Notes under the pieces: model-generated
What the model was told of the DNA's origin: nothing
The model's database searches: none
What the model saw: the letters and a program-made list of their open reading frames with translations, nothing else
Made by a program: the position numbers and the translations under genes
Source: Erysipelotrichales bacterium
GTDB lineage: Bacteria; Bacillota_I; Bacilli_A; RFN20; CAG-826
Length of the DNA stretch: 64,000 nt
Direction of reading: 5' to 3'
Assembly (NCBI GenBank): GCA_022508535.1
Contig: JAFLUZ010000006.1
Coordinates: 35,857 to 99,856, forward strand
Part shown: in pieces, positions 15,343 through 23,022 of the stretch
Numbering within the stretch: position 1 is the first letter of the stretch
Layout: each line of letters starts with the position of its first letter

Positions 15343-16410
15343 TTGATTAATATGGATGAATTTAATATGAGTGAAACAGAATTAGAATTTGGTGAAGTGT
15401 TATATGAAAAAAGCAATGCAAAATCTATGTATGATGCGCCATCAGGTAAAGTAGGTGCAAAAGGAATAGCTCAAAGAATTTATATGATTCTTCTCGGTCT
15501 AGTATTATTCACATGGTTTTTGTATAGCTTTACTAAGTCTATAAGTGAAAACGGATTTGTTATCGCACTAATTAATCATTTAGCACCATTTTTCGTGCTT
15601 TTTGTATGTGAATTTATTCTTATACTTACTGCGTTCAATGCATGGGGGAAGTTCCTTCGTCATGCATTACAACACAAATCTTTAAAACGCAAACATGGGA
15701 TAGAAGGATTAGAAACAAAAATGCTTGAAGAAGAATTAAAAGCTGCTGATGAAAACAAATCAAAAGAGTGTGCATTACGTATTTATCGTGACCACATTAT
15801 TGTTATCAATAATGGAGAAAAAATCATATTAAATCGTTCTTCTTTAAAAAGTGTTAATTGTGAGAATATAAATTCATCATATCAACTAACTTTTATGTTT
15901 TATGATGGAACGCAAGTGAAAGCAAGCGTCCTTCTTCCTCTAGCAGATTTACCATTTATAAAAAAACATTTTGATAATTTTATTTACACACCAGCAAAAC
16001 ACGAAAAAGGTTATTTTATAAAAAAACTGCCATTTCTTGCTTTTTTACTTATTCCAATTCTAATTGGAATCGCCATTATTATAGTACATTGCTTAGTTAT
16101 TCCTGATATGCCAATTATTTTTGGAATCGTATTCCTAACAATAGGTATATTAATTGGCTTAGGTCAATTTGATGATATTCCTATTGTGTCACATAGTATT
16201 ATGCCAATTGGCGGTGGTATTGTCTTTATTATGTTACCAGTAGGTATTTTACTCACAATAGTTGATTTAGTCAAAATATCACTTGTATCTTTGTTGGCAG
16301 ATTTCACTGTTATTCATTCTGCTTTTGCGATATTTTTCGGGTTTGGACCAATGTTAATTATCATAGGAATCTCGGGATTTTTTAATTGCATTAGAATGAA
16401 AAAAAATTAA
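15343..16410 (+). CDS. Membrane protein of unknown function with cytosolic middle domain
   Basis: A 355-residue protein I do not recognise. Two transmembrane helices lie at about residues 42-65 and 77-103. A soluble domain at about 110-220 has alternating beta strands (CALRIYRDHIIVINNGEKI, YQLTFMFYDGTQVKASVLL) like a PH-type sheet. Four further helices end at residue 350. The start is uncertain. TTG 15343 is only four bases after GGAG, and ATG 15352 is thirteen bases after it; both are in frame. It is transcribed divergently from the GNAT/DUF819 operon and ends at a shared hairpin terminator. Confidence 0.75.
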   Translation: MINMDEFNMSETELEFGEVLYEKSNAKSMYDAPSGKVGAKGIAQRIYMILLGLVLFTWFLYSFTKSISENGFVIALINHLAPFFVLFVCEFILILTAFNAWGKFLRHALQHKSLKRKHGIEGLETKMLEEELKAADENKSKECALRIYRDHIIVINNGEKIILNRSSLKSVNCENINSSYQLTFMFYDGTQVKASVLLPLADLPFIKKHFDNFIYTPAKHEKGYFIKKLPFLAFLLIPILIGIAIIIVHCLVIPDMPIIFGIVFLTIGILIGLGQFDDIPIVSHSIMPIGGGIVFIMLPVGILLTIVDLVKISLVSLLADFTVIHSAFAIFFGFGPMLIIIGISGFFNCIRMKKN

Positions 16411-16482
16411 TAAATTACATGCTTTATTTAATGTTTATATAAATGAAATGCTCTAAAAAATACAGGACAAATTTCACTATTT

Positions 16483-16512
16483 AAAAAACCATTCATCAAA
16501 GAATGGTTTTTT
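16483..16512. terminator. Bidirectional terminator
   Basis: A perfect 12-bp stem AAAAAACCATTC/GAATGGTTTTTT with a 6-base loop, T-rich on both strands. It serves the converging genes ending at 16410 and 16527. Confidence 0.88.
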
Positions 16513-16526
16513 TCAACTATTATTAA

Positions 16527-18092
16527 TTACTCTACAAATTTTATATTAACAGATCCGTTACCTGTGCGAACTTTCAAATATTTCACACCATCTTCTTTAT
16601 TATTGAGATTATTTGATCCTAATCCTGTTTTTGCATCTATTCGATAATCACTTCTATTTCCAACAATTGTTCCACTGACTGAACCATTACCAGATGTCAA
16701 ATCAATATCATCTACTTCTATGCGATAAATATATATTGCTCCATTATCTGTTTCTGCAAATAATTTATTACCTTTGCAATCATCAAATCTTACCATACCA
16801 TTATTTGATTCTCCTTGTAATGAAAAAGCGTTAACACTTTTCATTTTTACTGCACCATTTTGTGTTTTTGCACTTGCTAAATTTGAAATTGTAAGATTTT
16901 CGAAACTAATTGCACCATTATCTGCTGAAGCACTAATATTATATAATTCACTATTTTTGATACTTATTGCACCATTGGATGTAGAAATTTTTACATCATT
17001 TGCGTGCAAATTATTAAGTTCAATTGCGCCATTATCTGTTGATAATTTAAAATCATTAAATGTCATATTATTAGCAGCAATTCGTCCATTATCCAATTCG
17101 ATTGTGACATTTAATGTACTTGTACTTGGCAAATATAATTTTGCATTATAATACTTTGAAGAACTCCATTTAAAAAATACTCCACGTTCCCAAATTAATC
17201 CCCAATCCCCAATTTTATATTTAGAAGATAATTCTGCCTTACCATTAGCATAGGTAAATGTTTTTGGATTTTTTTCAAAGTCATAATACTCTAATTTAAT
17301 CTCTGTTTCATCGGTATAGCAAATTTCTAATCCAAGATTATCAGAAATAAGTGTGAAAGATTCTTCTGGCATTTCCATTGTTTCTTGCATGAGTTTCATT
17401 TCGTCAGCGCACGAGAGTTTCGCAATACTAAACCCCAATGCACCAAAAGCTGCAATAAAAATTGTAATACCTGCAACAAAATTAATTCCAAATCCTAAAA
17501 AATATTTATTCTTGAACTTAGGCTTTTCAAATTTTGTATCTTTTAAACTCAATATTTTGATAATAAAGATATAGAGTTTTCTAATATATGGGAAAATATA
17601 TCCTAAAACAAATCCGGCACTTCCTAAAATCATTGCATAGCCAATTTGAGCAAAAGCAACCGCAGGATGAGAGAACATCAAAACAATGGCTGCAACAAAA
17701 AGATATACACTATATATTACAAGTGAGAATGTTGTAACTCCCAAAATAAATAGGCCAATTGCACCCCAGAACGCAAATGCTACACATATTATCATAAGCA
17801 AAATGCGAATAACGCTAGGTGTTTTTGCTTTTTTATTTGATTCTTCATTCTTTTCTTTAATAATAGTTTTTTCTTCACTAGTAAAGTTTGTATTATTTGA
17901 ATTTATTTCTTTACGATAGTTCTCCGCAACAAGTTCTGGTGGTTCTAATTTTGAAATAAAAGTTTCTTCATCTACATTTTCGCTTCCATCATCAATTAAC
18001 TCACGATAATATTCAATAAGTCTAACCGCATCTTCGTGGCTAACACCATATAAAGCCTTATCTAAGCGTTCTAAGTATTCTTTCTTTTTCAT
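16527..18092 (-). CDS. DUF1700 / DUF4097 membrane protein
   Basis: A 521-residue protein in three parts. Residues 1-62 are the DUF1700 (HAAS) helical domain, opening MKKKEYLERLDKALYGVSHEDA with the PPELVAENYRKEI end. Residues about 90-235 hold four to five transmembrane helices. Residues about 245-521 are a DUF4097 beta-helix with repeating D-N-G-A-I/V rungs (NGAIELNNL, NGAISIKNS, NGAISFENL, NGAVKMKSV), expected outside the membrane. It starts at ATG 18092, sharing one base with the PadR stop (TAATG). PadR-DUF1700-DUF4097 sets are widespread in Firmicutes and are probably envelope-stress related, but the exact role is unknown. Confidence 0.85.
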   Translation of the reverse strand: MKKKEYLERLDKALYGVSHEDAVRLIEYYRELIDDGSENVDEETFISKLEPPELVAENYRKEINSNNTNFTSEEKTIIKEKNEESNKKAKTPSVIRILLMIICVAFAFWGAIGLFILGVTTFSLVIYSVYLFVAAIVLMFSHPAVAFAQIGYAMILGSAGFVLGYIFPYIRKLYIFIIKILSLKDTKFEKPKFKNKYFLGFGINFVAGITIFIAAFGALGFSIAKLSCADEMKLMQETMEMPEESFTLISDNLGLEICYTDETEIKLEYYDFEKNPKTFTYANGKAELSSKYKIGDWGLIWERGVFFKWSSSKYYNAKLYLPSTSTLNVTIELDNGRIAANNMTFNDFKLSTDNGAIELNNLHANDVKISTSNGAISIKNSELYNISASADNGAISFENLTISNLASAKTQNGAVKMKSVNAFSLQGESNNGMVRFDDCKGNKLFAETDNGAIYIYRIEVDDIDLTSGNGSVSGTIVGNRSDYRIDAKTGLGSNNLNNKEDGVKYLKVRTGNGSVNIKFVE

Positions 18093-18403
18093 TATTTATC
18101 CTCCCCATGCACGAATGCATTTATTCTTTGCATTTCTTGCCATTCTTCATCAAAATCCTTTAATCTTCGTTTTCCCTCAGGAGTTATACGATAGTATCTC
18201 CTTAATCTACCATTATATTCTCGAGAATATGTAACTAGTTGCCCAACACCCTCTAAGCGCTTTAAAATTGGATAGAGCGTCGATTCTGACACATCTATAA
18301 CTGTTGATATCTTACTAATTAATTCATATCCATATGAATCACCATGATTCAATAAGGCAAGAACACAAACATCTAGCAGCCCTTTTTTCATTTGAGCATC
18401 CAT
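18092..18403 (-). CDS. PadR family transcriptional regulator
   Basis: A 103-residue PadR repressor of normal size for the short class. It has the winged helix LLDVCVLALLNHGDSYGYELI with STLYPILKRLEGVGQL, then the wing TYSREYNGRLRRYYRITPEGKR and a C-terminal dimer helix. The ATG at 18403 has GAGGTGA four bases upstream. The frame extends 11 codons further but without a site. It is translationally coupled to the DUF1700/DUF4097 gene. The promoter spacer contains TACTATGTAATGTA, which resembles PadR operators, so the pair is probably self-regulated. Confidence 0.92.
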   Translation of the reverse strand: MDAQMKKGLLDVCVLALLNHGDSYGYELISKISTVIDVSESTLYPILKRLEGVGQLVTYSREYNGRLRRYYRITPEGKRRLKDFDEEWQEMQRINAFVHGEDK

Positions 18404-18427
18404 ACAATCACCTCGGTTATATATAAT

Positions 18428-18455
18428 ATTATACATTACATAGTATTATATGCAA
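18428..18455 (-). promoter_or_regulatory. Promoter and probable PadR operator
   Basis: On the minus strand, -35 TTGCAT (18450-18455), a 16-base spacer and -10 TATAAT (18428-18433). The spacer contains ATACTATGTAATGTAT, close to the ATGT/ACAT dyads bound by PadR proteins. A wider ATATAATA/TATTATAT inverted repeat frames it. Confidence 0.6.
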
Positions 18456-18514
18456 CTAGATTTTGTTTTTATTTATAAATCATTAAAGTACTTTCAATAT
18501 TAAGATTTAAATTG

Positions 18515-18523
18515 TGTTATAAT
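18515..18523 (+). promoter_or_regulatory. Extended -10 promoter of the cupin gene
   Basis: TG-T-TATAAT at 18515-18523, 24 bases before ATG 18547, with AAGGAG in between. No convincing -35 is seen, which an extended -10 tolerates. Confidence 0.5.
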
Positions 18524-18546
18524 TATTTATATTAAGGAGAATAGGA

Positions 18547-18870
18547 ATGTATAAAAATATTGATAAGAATAAAATATTAGAATTAAAAAAAGAAATCAAT
18601 TATCAAGTTGGTCAAGTAGTTAGCAAAACACTAGTCCAAAATGATGTATTTAGTATGACCTTATTTGCGTTTGATGAAAATGAAGAAATTGCAACTCATA
18701 AAACTTCAGGTGATGCGATGGTTATGGTATTAGATGGCGAAGGAAGATTTACAATTGGTGATGATATTCATTTTGTTAAACAAGGTGAAACATTAATAAT
18801 GCCAAAAGATATACCACACGCAGTATTTGCATCTAAATCATTTAAAATGTTATTAATTATTTCATATTAA
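18547..18870 (+). CDS. Small cupin-domain protein
   Basis: A 107-residue single-domain cupin. Motif 1 is degenerate (EEIATHKTSGDAMVMVLDGEG), with one His and an Asp instead of the usual two His. Motif 2 reads GETLIMPKDIPHAVFA and keeps its Pro-x-x-x-Pro-His. Metal binding through the His residues is likely but unproven. Family members bind small ligands or act as simple isomerases, and no substrate can be read here. It is a monocistronic gene bounded by its own promoter and a strong bidirectional terminator. Confidence 0.85.
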   Translation: MYKNIDKNKILELKKEINYQVGQVVSKTLVQNDVFSMTLFAFDENEEIATHKTSGDAMVMVLDGEGRFTIGDDIHFVKQGETLIMPKDIPHAVFASKSFKMLLIISY

Positions 18871-18893
18871 TTATTTTCAATTTCACAACAGTT

Positions 18894-18924
18894 AAAAAAC
18901 GAACTTTTTTATGGTTCGTTTTTT
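18894..18924. terminator. Bidirectional terminator after the cupin gene
   Basis: Stem AAAAAACGAAC (18894-18904) / GTTCGTTTTTT (18914-18924), T-rich on both strands. It serves the cupin gene and probably also the converging XRE gene ending at 18975. Confidence 0.85.
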
Positions 18925-18974
18925 CTTTGCTTAAATACTACAAGTTTCTTATTAGTTGTTTTACTCTGAACTTG

Positions 18975-19643
18975 CTAATAAATTGAATAGGATTTTCTAT
19001 TGCCACATTCATAATAACAAGATAATACCTTAGAATTTGCTGATATTTTTATTGATAAGCTTTCTCTAACACCCGAATACATATGTGAATCAATGAAATA
19101 ATCATATATACAACCACCATTTTGCGGTGGGTATGTATCGAATGCAATTTTCTCTATTTCATCTGGTTTTCCTAATAAATCAGTTAGTTTATCTGTTGTA
19201 TAACCTCTTAAATCATATTTTGATGCTAAACTATCAAGCATTTGATATCTTTCATAAGGATTGTTAGCCATCTTCCATCTTTCCGATGAAAATTCCAATT
19301 TGTTAGTTTCGCTATTTTTCGTTCCATTTTCAATCGAATTGACTATACCAATGGTTGAAACTGTTATTATTCCAACCATAAAAAACAAACCACAAGCTAT
19401 CAATGTCCACTTAATTTTTTTCCTTTTGTTATTTTCACTTTTAATAACCACATCGCTTTTTAATTTAGATTCTTCCACACCAAAATAAAACGCTAATGCT
19501 TTTAAAGTTTCTTCAGAAGGATTTCCATTTCCATTTTCGTATTTTGCTATTGCACTTCTTGATATGTGAACATTATCTGCAAGTGCTTCTTGTGATAATC
19601 CCGCTTCTAATCTAAGTTTTCTTAGTTTATCTTTAAATTCCAT
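18975..19643 (-). CDS. XRE HTH protein with one membrane helix and an outer domain
   Basis: A 222-residue protein. Residues 6-60 are a classic XRE helix-turn-helix (LRLEAGLSQEALADNVHISR, then SAIAKYENGNGNPS). Residues about 76-98 form a transmembrane helix (WTLIACGLFFMVGIITVSTI). Residues about 120-222 would lie outside; they include RYQMLDSLASKYDLRGYTTDK and LLGKPDE, like the SmpA/BamE-type fold, and two Cys near the end that could pair. It looks like a one-component membrane sensor-regulator. AAAGGAG precedes ATG 19643. Its target and ligand are unknown. Confidence 0.75.
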   Translation of the reverse strand: MEFKDKLRKLRLEAGLSQEALADNVHISRSAIAKYENGNGNPSEETLKALAFYFGVEESKLKSDVVIKSENNKRKKIKWTLIACGLFFMVGIITVSTIGIVNSIENGTKNSETNKLEFSSERWKMANNPYERYQMLDSLASKYDLRGYTTDKLTDLLGKPDEIEKIAFDTYPPQNGGCIYDYFIDSHMYSGVRESLSIKISANSKVLSCYYECGNRKSYSIY

Positions 19644-19847
19644 AACGAAAACTCCTTTCGCTTATATTTTAGCATTTAAAAGACAAAGATAGTTGTTACT
19701 TAGTGTTACTTTGAATTTCGAATATTGTTACAATAAAATAAAGTACATTTAACTAGATCAAAAACGAATAGAAAAATAGACATAATTTTCTAGTGTGAAA
19801 GTTGCACGCATACAAATATAAATTAATATAGTCTAATATTTTTTTAA

Positions 19848-21248
19848 TCAACTTAATTTATCATTTAAAATCACAAGTATATTATTACCTTCATTATAGG
19901 CAAAATAATAATATTCGTGCGAACTATGTGATTCATTAAAGGTATTATATTTTGAACAATTTACATCATAAAACAAAAAATAATTATAGTCGCTTGTGAT
20001 TGTAGTATAAAAAACTGGAATAGTATTTGTAGGAATAAAACTTTGATCTGTTTGCCATTGAGTATTAGATTGTATCAAAGTAACTATTTCTTTTTTATTA
20101 TCAAATTTTACCATTGAGAATATCTCATTCCTTTTCGTACGAGAAAAATATCCTGTTTTAGGAAAGTTAATTTTTGTTATAGCTGAGACTTCTATAATAT
20201 AATTAAAATCATGATCTATCTCTTCAAGTGTAGAAAAAGATCCATATACGAAAAGTAAAAATGTCATAATAATTCCTGCGACAATATTCTTTTTACACTT
20301 ATATTTTCTTCTCAAAAACATAAATCCTAAAATTATTGAAGAAACCGGAATTGGAATAAAAACATAAAATATCCACATATATTCCGTCATAGAAAACATA
20401 AATTCAGGTATTTTCGATGTTTGTAATGATAAAGCCACAGAAATAAGTGCTAAGAAAATTGAAGCAATGCTTAAAATGAAAAAAACTAATAATAGAATTT
20501 TAATCATAGGATTATTTTTCGTAGAATTATTAGACGTTTTATCTATCTTTCCCAACAATTTTAGTAGCTTTTCATAATCATTTTTAGAAAAAGACTCTTT
20601 ATCTATTGGCACGATAATACCATCAAAAACTAAATATAGATATTTATAATCAATAAATACATTTTTTAACTCATAATACCTCTTTGAATACATTGAAGAT
20701 GAACAATCAGATTTTGAATTAATCTCAAAATGATCATCAAAAAACCAATAACGCAAAATTGCATTAGGTCTGCATCCAACTTGGTTATTTGCATTAATCC
20801 GTACTACTTTTTTGAATCTAATATAGAGCGCTAGAACTATTACTCCAATGAAAAACGGAACTAAAATAAACATTTTAATTATGCTAAAAATGATCAATAT
20901 GAGTGCGCTTAGTATAACACCACTACAAATATATGCCTTACGGAGAGAAAATTTTAATGCTCTTTCATAAATATCTTTTGTATATATAATTTCTCCACTA
21001 GAAAAAAAACCAGTTTTAATTTCTTTTGATTCATTTAGTGACTTTGATTTATTATCACAACCACACAACTCATCTAAAGTCACATTAAATAAATTTGAAA
21101 TTTCCATTAAATTATCCAAGGATGGCACTGTTTGATTTGTTTCCCATAGACTAATGCTTTGTCTCGTCACATTAAGAGAGTTCGCTAATTCTTCTTGGGA
21201 AATGCCTCTACTTTTTCGAAGTTCAAATATTTTTTCTCCAAGAGTCAT
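19848..21248 (-). CDS. XRE HTH protein with membrane helices and YcxB-like domain
   Basis: A 466-residue regulator-like membrane protein. Residues 3-60 are an XRE helix-turn-helix (LRKSRGISQEELANSLNVTR). Two helices at about 104-150 precede a soluble YcxB-like domain at about 155-245 (ILRYWFFDDHFEI, RYYELKNVFIDYKYLYLVF). Three more helices follow at about 260-375 and then a C-terminal outer domain. ATG 21248 has GGTGGTGA five bases upstream. The frame extends 25 codons further without a site. It probably senses an envelope signal, which is an inference from architecture. Confidence 0.72.
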   Translation of the reverse strand: MTLGEKIFELRKSRGISQEELANSLNVTRQSISLWETNQTVPSLDNLMEISNLFNVTLDELCGCDNKSKSLNESKEIKTGFFSSGEIIYTKDIYERALKFSLRKAYICSGVILSALILIIFSIIKMFILVPFFIGVIVLALYIRFKKVVRINANNQVGCRPNAILRYWFFDDHFEINSKSDCSSSMYSKRYYELKNVFIDYKYLYLVFDGIIVPIDKESFSKNDYEKLLKLLGKIDKTSNNSTKNNPMIKILLLVFFILSIASIFLALISVALSLQTSKIPEFMFSMTEYMWIFYVFIPIPVSSIILGFMFLRRKYKCKKNIVAGIIMTFLLFVYGSFSTLEEIDHDFNYIIEVSAITKINFPKTGYFSRTKRNEIFSMVKFDNKKEIVTLIQSNTQWQTDQSFIPTNTIPVFYTTITSDYNYFLFYDVNCSKYNTFNESHSSHEYYYFAYNEGNNILVILNDKLS

Positions 21249-21412
21249 ACTAATCACCACCGTAATAATATTATTGAATACATCATATTGTTTGTCTACT
21301 AATTGCATTTGGAAATGTGTCAAGCATCACTTGCTACATTTACGTTATCTATATATTTTACATATCCAGTTGCACACAAATATTACATTTTGTCGACAAA
21401 TAACTCAAAAAA

Positions 21413-22084
21413 TTATATATCTATTTTTATTGGAAAACAGTTTCTTCTAATATATAGTTTTTTATGCATTATTGTCACTTTTGTTTTTGTTATTCTTATT
21501 TCTCCAAACATTCCTAACTCACTTGCTGGAGCCAGTTCCACTCTTTTAATTACATCGCCATTACCATTAGAAATAATAATGATTGGTATAAATTTACAAT
21601 TGTCAAGAAGTCGATATTTTAGATTTACACAAATATCACCATTACTCTTACATTTATATCCAATCTCAATATTTTCACCATATTCTATTAATAAATTAAT
21701 TGATGATTCTATAATGTCTTTACTTGAAGGGAAAATATATGAAAGTGTTTTGTTTAGTAGTTCATAAAATTCAATTACATTATTTCCATTATCTAGATTA
21801 GAAAATTTTTCTTTTGATATTTCAACATAAAATCCTTTTATCCAGTTTAGTTCTTTTTCTAATTTTTCAGTACTCTCTAAAACATTAAATCCATCTTTAC
21901 TTTCGCGAAAAATCAAATAAATATGGTCGTAATCACCATTAGTATATAGTCCTTGCGTCGCTAAAAACTTAGCTAATCTAGTAGAAATAAGGTTAAAATT
22001 TTTTTGTATTAAATGCCTCGAACTAAAAAAACTACTTGAACATTCATCATAAATAAAAATTCTTATATCTTTTAGTAGTTTCAT
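21413..22084 (-). CDS. Hypothetical cytoplasmic protein
   Basis: A 223-residue protein I cannot place. It has no signal peptide or transmembrane helix. Acidic and basic segments alternate, and the end (IRITKTKVTIMHKKLYIRR) is beta-rich and basic. GAAGGGAG precedes ATG 22084. Codon use resembles its neighbours. It lies 56 bases from the next unknown gene on the same strand, so the two probably share a transcript. Confidence 0.65.
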   Translation of the reverse strand: MKLLKDIRIFIYDECSSSFFSSRHLIQKNFNLISTRLAKFLATQGLYTNGDYDHIYLIFRESKDGFNVLESTEKLEKELNWIKGFYVEISKEKFSNLDNGNNVIEFYELLNKTLSYIFPSSKDIIESSINLLIEYGENIEIGYKCKSNGDICVNLKYRLLDNCKFIPIIIISNGNGDVIKRVELAPASELGMFGEIRITKTKVTIMHKKLYIRRNCFPIKIDI

Positions 22085-22140
22085 TTTTTCTCCCTTCTAT
22101 TATTTCATTATATCTCAACAATATTTATAGTTTCTAAGAC

Positions 22141-22773
22141 TTATTTCTCAATTCCCACTTTTAACTTAACAAATCTAAATTTTCTATATAATTCATCAAA
22201 GTTTTTATCATAATCATCGACAGATCGTCCGACTTCTATCCTATAAAAACATTCATCAAAATATAGATTCTTTTCACTCATTTCTAACAAAGCCTGGGTA
22301 TCATATAAATACACTACTTCTAAAAAATATCCTTTATTAATGAAATGATTTATCATTTTAATTCCATCTTTTTGTGAAAACAATGAGTTACTATTCATTT
22401 TCATCATTATGTCTTTGATTTTTGATTCTTTTGCTTTAACAATTAAAACGGAACTCCATTCATATTTAGGACAAATTTTTAGATTCAACAATTCGTTTTT
22501 TATCTCACAGTTATTATTAATTATTCCATTAATTTGTTCTATCTTACTTTTTCTTGGAAAAATGATTAAACTATCGGTAATCACTTGAGCCTTAGATAAT
22601 TTAAATTCCAATTTACTATTAAATACTTTTCTGACATAAAAGTAATTATCATCACCTGATTTTGTTTTTATAGTTTTAATAAAATCAAGCACTTGATAAT
22701 ATCCTTCTGATAAATCAACTCTAATGATTTGTCCTTTTTGTAATGTCCCTCTTAATACTTTGTATTCATCCAT
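22141..22773 (-). CDS. Hypothetical cytoplasmic protein
   Basis: A 210-residue protein with no family I recognise. The N-terminus (LRGTLQKGQIIRVDLSEGYYQVLDFI) looks like a small SH3-like or KOW-like barrel. The rest is mixed alpha/beta with no catalytic motif. There is no membrane segment. The ribosome site before ATG 22773 is weak (AAAGG). It is upstream of, and probably co-transcribed with, the 21413-22084 gene. Confidence 0.62.
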   Translation of the reverse strand: MDEYKVLRGTLQKGQIIRVDLSEGYYQVLDFIKTIKTKSGDDNYFYVRKVFNSKLEFKLSKAQVITDSLIIFPRKSKIEQINGIINNNCEIKNELLNLKICPKYEWSSVLIVKAKESKIKDIMMKMNSNSLFSQKDGIKMINHFINKGYFLEVVYLYDTQALLEMSEKNLYFDECFYRIEVGRSVDDYDKNFDELYRKFRFVKLKVGIEK

Positions 22774-22852
22774 TTTTTCTATGCCTTTCTTTATAATTTT
22801 TATTTATGCAAACTTAAAATACACTAATCAATTTGTTCTAGAGTTATTTTTA

Positions 22853-22904
22853 TAATAAAAGCCACATCTTATTGTACCAATTTTTCGGTCCAAATTAAGG
22901 TGGC
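22853..22904 (-). terminator. Terminator after tRNA-Pro
   Basis: Minus-strand GCCAC...GTGGC stem (arms at 22900-22904 and 22861-22865, extended by TTA/TAA pairing), followed by a T-rich tract at 22853-22860. Confidence 0.65.
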
Positions 22905-22919
22905 ATTTTCAATCTAAAA

Positions 22920-22995
22920 TGGTCGGAGCGGCGGGAATCGAACCCACGACCTCTTGCTCCCGAAGCAAGCGCGCTACCAACTGTGCCACGCCCCG
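22920..22995 (-). tRNA. tRNA-Pro, anticodon CGG
   Basis: A complete 76-base cloverleaf with encoded CCA. Acceptor CGGGGCG/CGCTCCG (one G-U), D-loop AGTTGGTAGC, anticodon stem CTTGC/GCAAG around loop TTCGGGA, and T-arm GGTTCGATTCC. Anticodon CGG reads the Pro codon CCG. The 5' end is two bases from the T-tract of the polC terminator. Confidence 0.96.
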
Positions 22996-22996
22996 A

Positions 22997-23018
22997 TAAA
23001 AAAGGCCAAATTGGCCTT
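22997..23018 (-). terminator. Terminator of the uppS-polC operon
   Basis: Perfect 8-bp stem AAGGCCAA/TTGGCCTT with a 1-base centre, followed on the minus strand by TTTTTTT directly against tRNA-Pro. The one-base centre means the outer pairs of the palindrome form the stem and the inner bases form the loop. Confidence 0.75.
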
Positions 23019-23022
23019 ATTT

